Shown one piece after another: positions 8,445 through 15,219 of a stretch of 19,772 nucleotides of DNA. A program made the position numbers and the translations under genes. Positions within the stretch are counted from its first letter, which is position 1; every line of letters starts with the position of its first letter. The DNA comes from Bacteroidales bacterium UBA5206 (GTDB taxonomy: Bacteria > Bacteroidota > Bacteroidia > Bacteroidales > Tenuifilaceae), in assembly GCA_002412705.1 (NCBI GenBank), contig DHVO01000108.1, positions 1-19,772 on the forward strand, written 5' to 3'. The notes below the pieces were generated by a model. The model searched no databases, had not been told where the DNA came from, and saw nothing but the letters and a program-made list of their open reading frames with translations.

Positions 8445-11400
8445 TTGAAACTTAGCACACTTGAACAGGAACGGAAAACAAGAAATAAGGTAATTCTTTT
8501 CGTCTGTACAGTTATTGCCGCTCTTTCTGCATTCTATAGCATTCAATCCGTTCAAAATAACCGGCGGATTAAGGATGCATTGGTTGCTCATCAGCTTCAA
8601 AATGTTAGGAATAATTTTGGCAATTTCTTCGATATAAACCTCGATATTTTTTCTCAGCAACTCTCGCTGGTCTCAGAGAGCCCAACACTAAACCAAAGCA
8701 TCAATAAGGGCGATACCCTGCAACTTGCCCAAGAACTAAAAAGGCTTTCCCTAAAATACCTTACTGTACACCCCAATTTTATAAGCGTGTACTCCGATAG
8801 TACAACCCTTATTCAACTTGGTGATAACCTAACGGCTAAAGCCAGTTTGCATCGCTTTAGGAAAGATTCTGCGCAACGAGTTGCACAAGATATTAGATTT
8901 GGGGAGAAGGGTATGTACTTTATGCTTACCCACAAAGTAAAATCCACCCCCAACTACCGCATTGAAGTAGGTTATTTAGACTCCACAGGAATGGTTATGA
9001 TGCGGGAGAAAATTGACATGATTATTATTGCCTATGTCAACAGCTCCTTTCTAAGTAACATTAAGCGTTCGGCGTTCGACATTCAACACAACAACCACCT
9101 AATTAACACTTACGGAAAACCCGAACTAGTTAACAAGCTCTTCAGTAAGCTGAACTTAGAACCTTGGACTGGGCTCCAAACCCATAGCATAGATTCAAAG
9201 TACTATGCTATAGAGCGAACATCTGAGTTTACAAGTAAAGAAGGAGAGGTAATTGGCGGAACGCTTGCCCTTCTGGATATAACAAACCTTGAAGCACCAT
9301 ACAGAGCATCGCTATTTAATGCTATTGCCATTACTCTTGTGCTTATTATTATAACAGCTCTAATAATCCGCATTTTCTTTGGGCGGTTTATGAAAAAAAT
9401 ATTAAAGCTAAAGGAGCGCTATGAGCAAGAGCTAACCCAACGTACCAAAGAGATTATTGACTCAAACATTGAGCTGAACCAGATTTTCAACTCAACGGGA
9501 AATGGACTTAGAATAATAAACACAAACCACGAAATTATTCGTGTTAACGATGCCTTTTGCCGAATTGCAGGAATGCCCAGATCGCAGATAGAGGGTAAAA
9601 AATGCTACGAAATATTCCCTGGTCTTTTCTGCCACACATCTGTTTGTCCGCTTGAGCGCATAAAAGAGGGGGAAATCCATGTGGAAACAGAGGAGGTGCG
9701 CTTTAAGCGTGGAGGTAAAAAGGTACGCTGCTTACATAATGCCGCCCCATTCTTGGGAAAGGATAATGAGCTAATTGGTGTAATTGAAGATTTTAAGGAT
9801 ATAACCGAAAAGGTAGAGGTAGAAAAAGCACTAAAAAAGGCCGAAGAACAATTCTCTGCCTTTATGGATTCACTTCCAGTAGGCGTATTTATTAAAGATA
9901 AGGATGGCGTACTGCTTTACCAGAACACCTATCAATGTGATGTTTTTGGAAATCAAGACCTAATTGGCAAACGGGTTGCCGATCATTTTCCGCCAGCAGT
10001 GGCCAGCAGATTCTCTCTCGAAGACAAGCATGTGCTAGAGTCTGGACTTCTTGAGCTGGAAGAGAGCCTAAAGGACAAGGAAGGAAAAGAGCGTCACCTA
10101 TTTACCCATAAATTTAGGTTTAGAGGGGTTGACAACCAGTGGCGAATTGGCGGAATTTCCATTGATATTAGCAAGAGAAAGGCCGCAGAACACCGATTAA
10201 AAGTACTCTCAAAGGCCATATCCAATTCGCCAGTTAGCGTTGCCATAACAAGTCCATCGCTCGAAATTGAGTACATAAACCCTGCATTTGTAAAAATGAC
10301 AGGTTATTCCATTGAACAGGCCATAGACCAAAACCTAATTAACCTTTGTGGAAGAAATAACTTCCTTCCTCCAGCCATAGAGATGGTGCTAACAGGTAGT
10401 GTATGGCAAGGAGAGCTACAACAAACCAAGGCAAACGGACAAATTTACTGGGTTATAGCATCAATATCGTGCGTTTACAATAGCAATAAGGAGATTACTC
10501 ATATTGTTGTTATAATGGAAGACATTACAACAAGAAAGGAGAATGAGCGCGACTTGCTTCACGCCAAAATAAGAGCCGAAGAGTCCGATAGGCTAAAATC
10601 AGCGTTTCTAGGAAACCTATCTCACGAGATACGTACTCCGCTTAACGCCATAACTGGTTTCTCCACGCTTTTGGGAAGTCCAGATCTTGCCGATGATGAG
10701 CGCCAATACCTATGCGATAGCGTTTACGACAACACCAACAAGCTGCTAAAGCTAATTGAGGATTTAATTGAGATATCGGAGATTGAAACCAACCAGCTAA
10801 AAATTAAGCATACAGAGTGCTCTGTAAATAAACTCCTAAGCGAGATACACCAAACTGTAATTGATGAGCAAAAAAAATCGGGAAAAGTAAAGATATACCT
10901 AAAAAAGGAGGTTGTAGAGGAAAACTTTTCCATACGCACCGATCAAACCCGTTTGCGGCAAGTGGTTAGCTACCTAATAAGCAACGCCTTAAAATTTACC
11001 GAAACAGGATTTATTGAATTTGGCTACACGTTCAAAGATCCGGAAACGCTTATGTTCTATGTACTCGATACAGGAACAGGCATTGATGTAGAAAAGCAGA
11101 AAACCCTGTTCTCGCCATTTAGACAGGCCGACGATTCTACCACAAGAAAAGTTGGTGGCTTGGGACTAGGCTTGGCAATATCAAAACATATTATTGAGAA
11201 ACTTGGTGGCGAAATATGGTTCACATCAACACCAGGCTCTGGCTCAACCTTTTACTTTACCATTCCCTATATCCCGGTTCAGTCTAAATTTGAGAACAAA
11301 GCTTTTATTAGTGAACGGAGAAAGTACAACTGGAGCAATAGAACAATTCTTGTTGCCGATGATATTGATACAAACTTTAAGCTGATTAAGGCAGCGCTAA

Positions 11401-11702
11401 AATCCACCAACGCAAACTTAATTTGGGCAAGAAATGGAATGGAAGCCATTCAAATGGTTAAAGACAACCCTAAAATTGACCTTGTTCTTATGGATCTTGT
11501 AATGCCCGATGTGGATGGATTTGAGGCGACCCGACAAATTAAAGCAATGAAAAAAAGCATCCCCGTTATTTGTCAAACTGCCTACCCAGAGAAGGAAAAC
11601 CTACAACAGACAGAACGTTGTGGTTTCGATTCCTTTTTGGCTAAGCCAATTAAAATAACGGGAATGCTTAGAACTATTGATTCTTTTATAACAAACAACT
11701 AG
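8445..11702 (+). CDS. Hybrid sensor histidine kinase with three PAS domains and receiver
   Basis: This is a membrane-bound two-component hybrid kinase (1085 residues). TM helix 1 is about 14-33, a periplasmic sensor of roughly 250 residues follows, and TM helix 2 is about 289-312. After a short coiled coil come three PAS domains (about 342-455, 465-580, 585-700). The HisKA domain carries phospho-acceptor H727 in NLSHEIRTPLNA. The ATPase domain shows the N box (N847), DTGTGID and GGLGLGLAISK. A C-terminal receiver has acidic residues at 972-973, phospho-acceptor D1017 in LMDLVMPD and conserved K1067. The first PAS has a cysteine set (C387, C396, C401, C429). The start is TTG: an in-frame stop lies at 8436 and the first internal Met is near residue 157, well after TM1. 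The gene converges with the phosphatase gene and shares its stop site. No separate response regulator is nearby, so its output is unknown. Confidence 0.93.
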   Translation: MKLSTLEQERKTRNKVILFVCTVIAALSAFYSIQSVQNNRRIKDALVAHQLQNVRNNFGNFFDINLDIFSQQLSLVSESPTLNQSINKGDTLQLAQELKRLSLKYLTVHPNFISVYSDSTTLIQLGDNLTAKASLHRFRKDSAQRVAQDIRFGEKGMYFMLTHKVKSTPNYRIEVGYLDSTGMVMMREKIDMIIIAYVNSSFLSNIKRSAFDIQHNNHLINTYGKPELVNKLFSKLNLEPWTGLQTHSIDSKYYAIERTSEFTSKEGEVIGGTLALLDITNLEAPYRASLFNAIAITLVLIIITALIIRIFFGRFMKKILKLKERYEQELTQRTKEIIDSNIELNQIFNSTGNGLRIINTNHEIIRVNDAFCRIAGMPRSQIEGKKCYEIFPGLFCHTSVCPLERIKEGEIHVETEEVRFKRGGKKVRCLHNAAPFLGKDNELIGVIEDFKDITEKVEVEKALKKAEEQFSAFMDSLPVGVFIKDKDGVLLYQNTYQCDVFGNQDLIGKRVADHFPPAVASRFSLEDKHVLESGLLELEESLKDKEGKERHLFTHKFRFRGVDNQWRIGGISIDISKRKAAEHRLKVLSKAISNSPVSVAITSPSLEIEYINPAFVKMTGYSIEQAIDQNLINLCGRNNFLPPAIEMVLTGSVWQGELQQTKANGQIYWVIASISCVYNSNKEITHIVVIMEDITTRKENERDLLHAKIRAEESDRLKSAFLGNLSHEIRTPLNAITGFSTLLGSPDLADDERQYLCDSVYDNTNKLLKLIEDLIEISEIETNQLKIKHTECSVNKLLSEIHQTVIDEQKKSGKVKIYLKKEVVEENFSIRTDQTRLRQVVSYLISNALKFTETGFIEFGYTFKDPETLMFYVLDTGTGIDVEKQKTLFSPFRQADDSTTRKVGGLGLGLAISKHIIEKLGGEIWFTSTPGSGSTFYFTIPYIPVQSKFENKAFISERRKYNWSNRTILVADDIDTNFKLIKAALKSTNANLIWARNGMEAIQMVKDNPKIDLVLMDLVMPDVDGFEATRQIKAMKKSIPVICQTAYPEKENLQQTERCGFDSFLAKPIKITGMLRTIDSFITNN

Positions 11703-12484
11703 AAACCTACAAGTACCGCACGCCTAACGGAGTCCTTTTGCTGCTCTGTTAGTTTAGTTTTGCCGTATAAATCCTTTTCCCAATCGCCATACATAGGGTT
11801 TGGAAGAACTATGAACTTTCTACCAAACTCTTCTTTGTTCTCCTCAACTAGAGAGCTACCCCAATCGGTTCCTCTCTCCTCAAATATCTCGGAAAAATCG
11901 TTAAGGTTATCACCTATCAGTAGCACAATATCGTACGATTTTGATAACGTGTCCCTTCGAGCCTTTTTGCTACTCTCGGCAGAGCGAAGAATAACATTGC
12001 TCTCTGTAGCATAGGCAAAGCCAAGTGAATCAAGATTTTTAATGGTTGCTGCAAGCTCATCAACCTTTCTGTTGCTAATATAGAATAGCTGCACACCCTT
12101 CTCCTTACAAAACTGAGAGAACTCCACTGCGCCAGGCAACGCCTTTGCCTTTGACATAGAGGTCCACTCCTTCCAAAATTCCGAAGTGTAACCTTGTTTT
12201 CTAATAATCTCCTCAGCCTCAAAAGGGCTATTATCTAGCATGGTCTCATCTATATCAACAACAACAGCTGCGGGTAAGGTTCGTTTCTCCTTAATGGCTA
12301 GCTCAACATTTGCTTTAGCAAGGTTAAACCCTTGATGGTAAAGCGCCTTCATCTCGGGCGCATTTTGGTACCAAATGGTTGCCATAATCAAATGGTCCTG
12401 CGATGCCCCCTCGTTATTGGTAGCACTATTGTGTGAGCAGCTCCATAGTAGCGGCACCACAATTGCAATAAGCAGTTTTTTCAT
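11699..12484 (-). CDS. 5'-nucleotidase, lipoprotein e(P4) family (class C acid phosphatase)
   Basis: This is a HAD-superfamily lipoprotein acid phosphatase of 261 residues, the usual family length. Residues 1-15 form a lipoprotein signal with lipobox LWSC and lipidated C16, so it should be membrane-anchored outside the cytoplasm. The class C DDDD signature is complete: D77 and D79 in VVDIDETMLDN, and D192 and D196 in GDNLNDF. In Haemophilus, e(P4) removes phosphate from nucleotides such as NMN so that the nucleoside can be taken up; a similar scavenging role is likely but inferred. The gene is divergent from the sigma-factor gene (98 bases between starts) and convergent with the histidine kinase gene, with the stop codons overlapping at CTAG (11699-11702). 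No hairpin terminator is visible at the shared end. Confidence 0.93.
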   Translation of the reverse strand: MKKLLIAIVVPLLWSCSHNSATNNEGASQDHLIMATIWYQNAPEMKALYHQGFNLAKANVELAIKEKRTLPAAVVVDIDETMLDNSPFEAEEIIRKQGYTSEFWKEWTSMSKAKALPGAVEFSQFCKEKGVQLFYISNRKVDELAATIKNLDSLGFAYATESNVILRSAESSKKARRDTLSKSYDIVLLIGDNLNDFSEIFEERGTDWGSSLVEENKEEFGRKFIVLPNPMYGDWEKDLYGKTKLTEQQKDSVRRAVLVGF

Positions 12485-12530
12485 TCCTATACGGGTTAAA
12501 ATTAATTAACAACAAAAAAACGAAATTTTA

Positions 12531-12562
12531 CTGTAACTTTTCGTAACCTTGAATCGTCCCAC
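12531..12562 (+). promoter_or_regulatory. ECF-type promoter P1 (sigma/anti-sigma operon)
   Basis: A -35-like CTGTAACTTTT begins at 12531, and a -10-like TCGTCCCAC lies at 12554-12562, with 17 bases between TGTAAC and CGTC. The end of the motif is 20 bases before the sigma gene ATG. The same arrangement recurs at 14154 and 18026, which is the main reason to believe it. TGTAAC/CGTC-type elements are typical of ECF sigma factors, so this suggests autoregulation. Confidence 0.75.
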
Positions 12563-12582
12563 AGCTGAAACCCGAAAAAAGA

Positions 12583-13068
12583 ATGACGGTTAAAGAGTAC
12601 AACCAAAGTGTAGATACCTTTGCAGACAACCTTTACCGCTTTGCCCTCAAAACCCTAAACGACGAGGCCAAAGCGAAGGATGCTGTACAGGATGCTTTTG
12701 AAAAGCTCTGGGTTAAACATGCCGATGTTTCTTTCGAAAAGGTGAAATCGTACCTATTTACTTCGGTTTACCATAATGCGATTGACACCATAAGGAGAGA
12801 CAAAAAACAGGACTCATTTGACTCTATTCGCTCACATGAACATTCAGTTGATCATAGCTACAGCGACTTACAGGAGATTCTTCATGAAGCAGTAAGTAAG
12901 CTTCCCGAAGACCAAAAATCGGTTGTGTTGCTACGCGACTACGAAGGCTACTCTTACCAAGAGATATCGGAGATAACAGGATTAAATGAATCGCAAGTAA
13001 AGGTTTACATTTACCGTGCTAGGCTTTTCCTAAAAAGCTACATAGGTAAGATGGAGGCTGTAATATAG
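12583..13068 (+). CDS. ECF-type RNA polymerase sigma factor
   Basis: This 161-residue protein has only sigma regions 2 and 4, as in extracytoplasmic-function sigma factors. Region 2 spans about 10-75 and includes DAVQDAFEKLW, the core-binding and -10 recognition part. Region 4 spans about 102-152, with LPEDQKSVVLLRDYEGYSYQEISEITG and a helix-turn-helix ending YIYRARLFLKSY for -35 binding (split here as LPEDQKSVVLLR followed by DYEGYSYQEI). It is followed after 22 bases by a probable membrane anti-sigma gene. The upstream region has an ECF-type promoter repeated before two other local gene sets, so it probably transcribes its own operon and those neighbours. P. gingivalis SigP is also an ECF factor linked to T9SS, but nothing here shows that this is its orthologue. 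Confidence 0.93.
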   Translation: MTVKEYNQSVDTFADNLYRFALKTLNDEAKAKDAVQDAFEKLWVKHADVSFEKVKSYLFTSVYHNAIDTIRRDKKQDSFDSIRSHEHSVDHSYSDLQEILHEAVSKLPEDQKSVVLLRDYEGYSYQEISEITGLNESQVKVYIYRARLFLKSYIGKMEAVI

Positions 13069-13090
13069 GAATAGAAGCAAAACATACACC

Positions 13091-14146
13091 ATGCGCATTA
13101 ACAGGGAAAATTACGAGCTGTTTTTTATTGACTATATAGAGGGCAATATTTCGCCAAGCGATAGTCAGCAGCTACACCTGTTTCTTGAGGCCAATCCCGA
13201 CCTAAAGGTGGAGCTTGATTCCCTTTCCCTTACAATTCTTGTTCCTTCCGATACCATGCCAAGTATAGCTAAGCAGCAGCTAAAAAAAACAGAGCAAGAG
13301 GCTTATGGTATAGCCAACAATAACGATTTCCTATGTATTGCCTTTCTTGAAGGAGATTTATCGGCAAGCGAACGGGCCGAATTTCTTGAATCGGTATCTA
13401 AAAGCGATGAGCTAAAAGCTCGTCTCCATAAACATAGCACAACCAAGCTAATTGCTGATACCCACACGCATTTCCCTAATAGGCAAAGCCTAAAAAGAGG
13501 TGCACTACACTCCATTGCTCCCAGCATAACCCGATTTGGGGTAACCCTTGCTGCAGCATCGGCTATTGGAGCTATTCTATGGTTTGGCAACAGCTATTTT
13601 GTAAGCACAACGCAAACAGAGATTCAAGCCAACATACCAACCCTTCCGGTTGAAAAACCAGCGACTCCCTCAGGCAATGCACAACCAGCTGGCATAACAA
13701 AATTTAACCCAGATACCAATAAAAACAAGGGCACAAAGGCCACTCCTATTTTTAAAATGGGCAGCAAAGCAGAAAGCACAGCAACACCGCAAACCGAAGC
13801 AGTTAAGGCATTAGAGTTAGAGCCTGCCCCATCGGTCATGGCAAGCATTAATCAGGTTACACTTAGCAACGCATCCAATATTAAGGCCGAACCACTTTTC
13901 AAATTAAACAACGTTGTAACAGAAATAACAACAGCGACTGCAGCACAGGAGCCAGAACTCATAGCCTATTCGCAAGAGGAACCAACAAGCCTTATACGCC
14001 GAGTTAAGAGCAAGACAAAACAAATTAAAGGCGAAATAAGTAAAGTTATCTCCATTGATGTGGAAAGGGATAATGAGGGTATAATTGAAAAGGTTAGCAT
14101 TGAGTCTAAAATATTTGCCTTTTCTACCACACGTAAGAAAAAGTAG
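13091..14146 (+). CDS. Probable transmembrane anti-sigma factor with duplicated N-terminal module
   Basis: The 351-residue product is probably the anti-sigma partner of the preceding ECF factor, judged from position, topology and N-terminal pattern. Two similar segments occur before the single TM helix (about 148-167): residues 8-45 (FFIDYIEGNIS, then FLEANPDL) and 78-115 (LCIAFLEGDLS, then a similar acidic/leucine helix). This EGN/D-L-S pattern is common in Bacteroidota anti-sigma proteins. No zinc-ligand HxxxCxxC motif is visible. The outer part (about 170-300) is rich in Pro, Ala, Thr and Lys and probably disordered. The last 50 residues are basic and more ordered, ending in RKKK. The gene has no promoter of its own in the 22-base gap and is probably co-transcribed with the sigma gene. 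Its sensing signal cannot be read from sequence. Confidence 0.72.
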   Translation: MRINRENYELFFIDYIEGNISPSDSQQLHLFLEANPDLKVELDSLSLTILVPSDTMPSIAKQQLKKTEQEAYGIANNNDFLCIAFLEGDLSASERAEFLESVSKSDELKARLHKHSTTKLIADTHTHFPNRQSLKRGALHSIAPSITRFGVTLAAASAIGAILWFGNSYFVSTTQTEIQANIPTLPVEKPATPSGNAQPAGITKFNPDTNKNKGTKATPIFKMGSKAESTATPQTEAVKALELEPAPSVMASINQVTLSNASNIKAEPLFKLNNVVTEITTATAAQEPELIAYSQEEPTSLIRRVKSKTKQIKGEISKVISIDVERDNEGIIEKVSIESKIFAFSTTRKKK

Positions 14147-14153
14147 CAATCGC

Positions 14154-14184
14154 CTGTAACTTTTCAAAGGGCTGATCGTCCTAC
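14154..14184 (+). promoter_or_regulatory. ECF-type promoter P2 (outer-membrane beta-barrel gene)
   Basis: CTGTAACTTTTC starts at 14154 and TCGTCCTAC lies at 14176-14184, with 16 bases between TGTAAC and CGTC. It begins 8 bases after the anti-sigma stop codon and ends 24 bases before the next ATG. It is nearly identical to P1 in both boxes while the spacer differs. Confidence 0.75.
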
Positions 14185-14208
14185 GGGAAATTCAAACAAC
14201 TTGATACC

Positions 14209-15129
14209 ATGAAAAACCTAACATTAGCAATAGTACTTCTATTTGCATCAGCAGCCACAAGCTTTGGTCAGAACCTAGAGGAAAGTCTAAAAGTACTTGA
14301 ATCGCCAGATACAACCATTGCAAAAACAGAGACCGCCCCCCCCATTATTGTTGCCGATACCACAACCAGCAACATCGATACAACCAAGATACGCTTAGGC
14401 CGACGCTCGGTTATTATAATTGACAAAGGCACAACAACGTCCGTTGAGATTCCAGACAGAGAAGAGTATCGTGACTGGGATGTTAACTACAAGGAAAAGC
14501 GTAAGTTTAGAGGCCATTGGTCGGGCTTTGAGTTTGGAGTTAACGGATTTATGGACAAAAACCAATCCATGATAATGAAAGACGACCTTGCATACATGGA
14601 TCTAAAGCAAGCCCGCTCATGGAACGTAAACATCAACTTTTTACAGTACAGCTTGGGTTTTGGTACCGACAAAGCAGGACTTGTTACGGGTATGGGTATC
14701 GAATTTAACGATTACCATTTCTCATCGGAAACAACCCTTAAAAACGATAATGGTGTAACTAAGGTTGATAGTAGCTTTGTTGACTTTAACGTAAGTAAAT
14801 CAAAACTATCAACCACATATTTTACAGTGCCATTGCTCCTTGAGTTCCAAATTCCTGCGGGTCATCACAGATTATACGTTTCTGGAGGTATAATAGGTGG
14901 TGTAAGACTAGGCTCACACACAAAGGTTGTTTACAACGATGGAGGAAAAGAGAAGAAGAAAAACCGCGATGACTTTAACCTATCTACGTTCCGCTACGGA
15001 TTAACAGCACGTGTTGGATACCGTGGGTTAAGACTATTTGCAAACTACTACCCAACCTCGCTATTTGAAAAGGATAAGGGTCCAGAATTGTACCCATTCT
15101 CTTTAGGTTTGGTACTAATTGATTTCTGA
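14209..15129 (+). CDS. Outer-membrane beta-barrel protein (PorT-like/porin-like fold)
   Basis: The 306-residue product has a signal peptide (1-20, ending TSFG before Q21). A low-complexity Thr/Asp/Pro-rich linker spans about 22-60. A short conserved-looking segment follows (about 60-90, RLGRRSVIII). From about 103 (GHWSGFEFGVNGF) to the end there are alternating amphipathic strands typical of an 8-10 strand outer-membrane barrel. The C-terminal residue is Phe (LGLVLIDF), the usual OMP insertion signal. Proteins of this shape often sit next to sigma/anti-sigma pairs in Bacteroidota. Its own ECF-type promoter (P2) suggests it is a target of the adjacent sigma factor, perhaps as an envelope-stress product or signal input. 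PorT itself is a T9SS barrel protein, but I cannot claim orthology. A terminator follows. Confidence 0.82.
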   Translation: MKNLTLAIVLLFASAATSFGQNLEESLKVLESPDTTIAKTETAPPIIVADTTTSNIDTTKIRLGRRSVIIIDKGTTTSVEIPDREEYRDWDVNYKEKRKFRGHWSGFEFGVNGFMDKNQSMIMKDDLAYMDLKQARSWNVNINFLQYSLGFGTDKAGLVTGMGIEFNDYHFSSETTLKNDNGVTKVDSSFVDFNVSKSKLSTTYFTVPLLLEFQIPAGHHRLYVSGGIIGGVRLGSHTKVVYNDGGKEKKKNRDDFNLSTFRYGLTARVGYRGLRLFANYYPTSLFEKDKGPELYPFSLGLVLIDF

Positions 15130-15155
15130 GAATAACATTTCCCATAAATAGCATT

Positions 15156-15191
15156 AACGGGCAACAAATTGTTGCCCGTTTTTCTTTTTTT
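15156..15191 (+). terminator. Rho-independent terminator after the beta-barrel gene
   Basis: A perfect 10-bp stem (15156-15165 with 15171-15180; arms AACGGGCAAC and GTTGCCCGTT) closes a 5-base AAATT loop and is followed by a strong T tract. Its 3' arm also supplies the TTG that would serve as the -33 element of the next gene. Confidence 0.92.
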
Positions 15192-15200
15192 GTACATTTG
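15169..15200 (+). promoter_or_regulatory. Promoter of the TPR protein gene
   Basis: TACATTTG at 15193-15200 matches the Bacteroidota -7 consensus exactly, and TTG triplets at 15169-15171 and 15172-15174 lie 21 and 18 bases upstream for the -33 box. The start codon is only 19 bases after the -7 element, so the leader would be about a dozen bases long. The promoter is embedded in the upstream terminator. Confidence 0.6.
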
Positions 15201-15216
15201 AGATTCTAATCTCAAA
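15197..15216 (+). repeat. Perfect 9-bp inverted repeat at the TPR gene start (possible operator)
   Basis: TTTGAGATT (15197-15205) and AATCTCAAA (15208-15216) are exact reverse complements separated by CT. The repeat overlaps the end of the -7 element and the expected transcription start and stops 3 bases before the ATG, so it could be an operator or a 5' hairpin. No regulator can be assigned. Confidence 0.5.
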
Positions 15217-15219
15217 AGG

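Noticed and set aside
12186..12215. Another TGTAAC (TGTAACCTTGTTTT) as a fourth ECF promoter
   Set aside because: There is no CGTC box at 16-17 bases, it lies inside the phosphatase gene and no gene starts downstream on that strand.
12583..13068. The sigma factor as the T9SS regulator SigP
   Set aside because: The only support is ECF class and presence of T9SS cargo genes in the window; neither protease gene has the ECF-type promoter, so the link is not supported.
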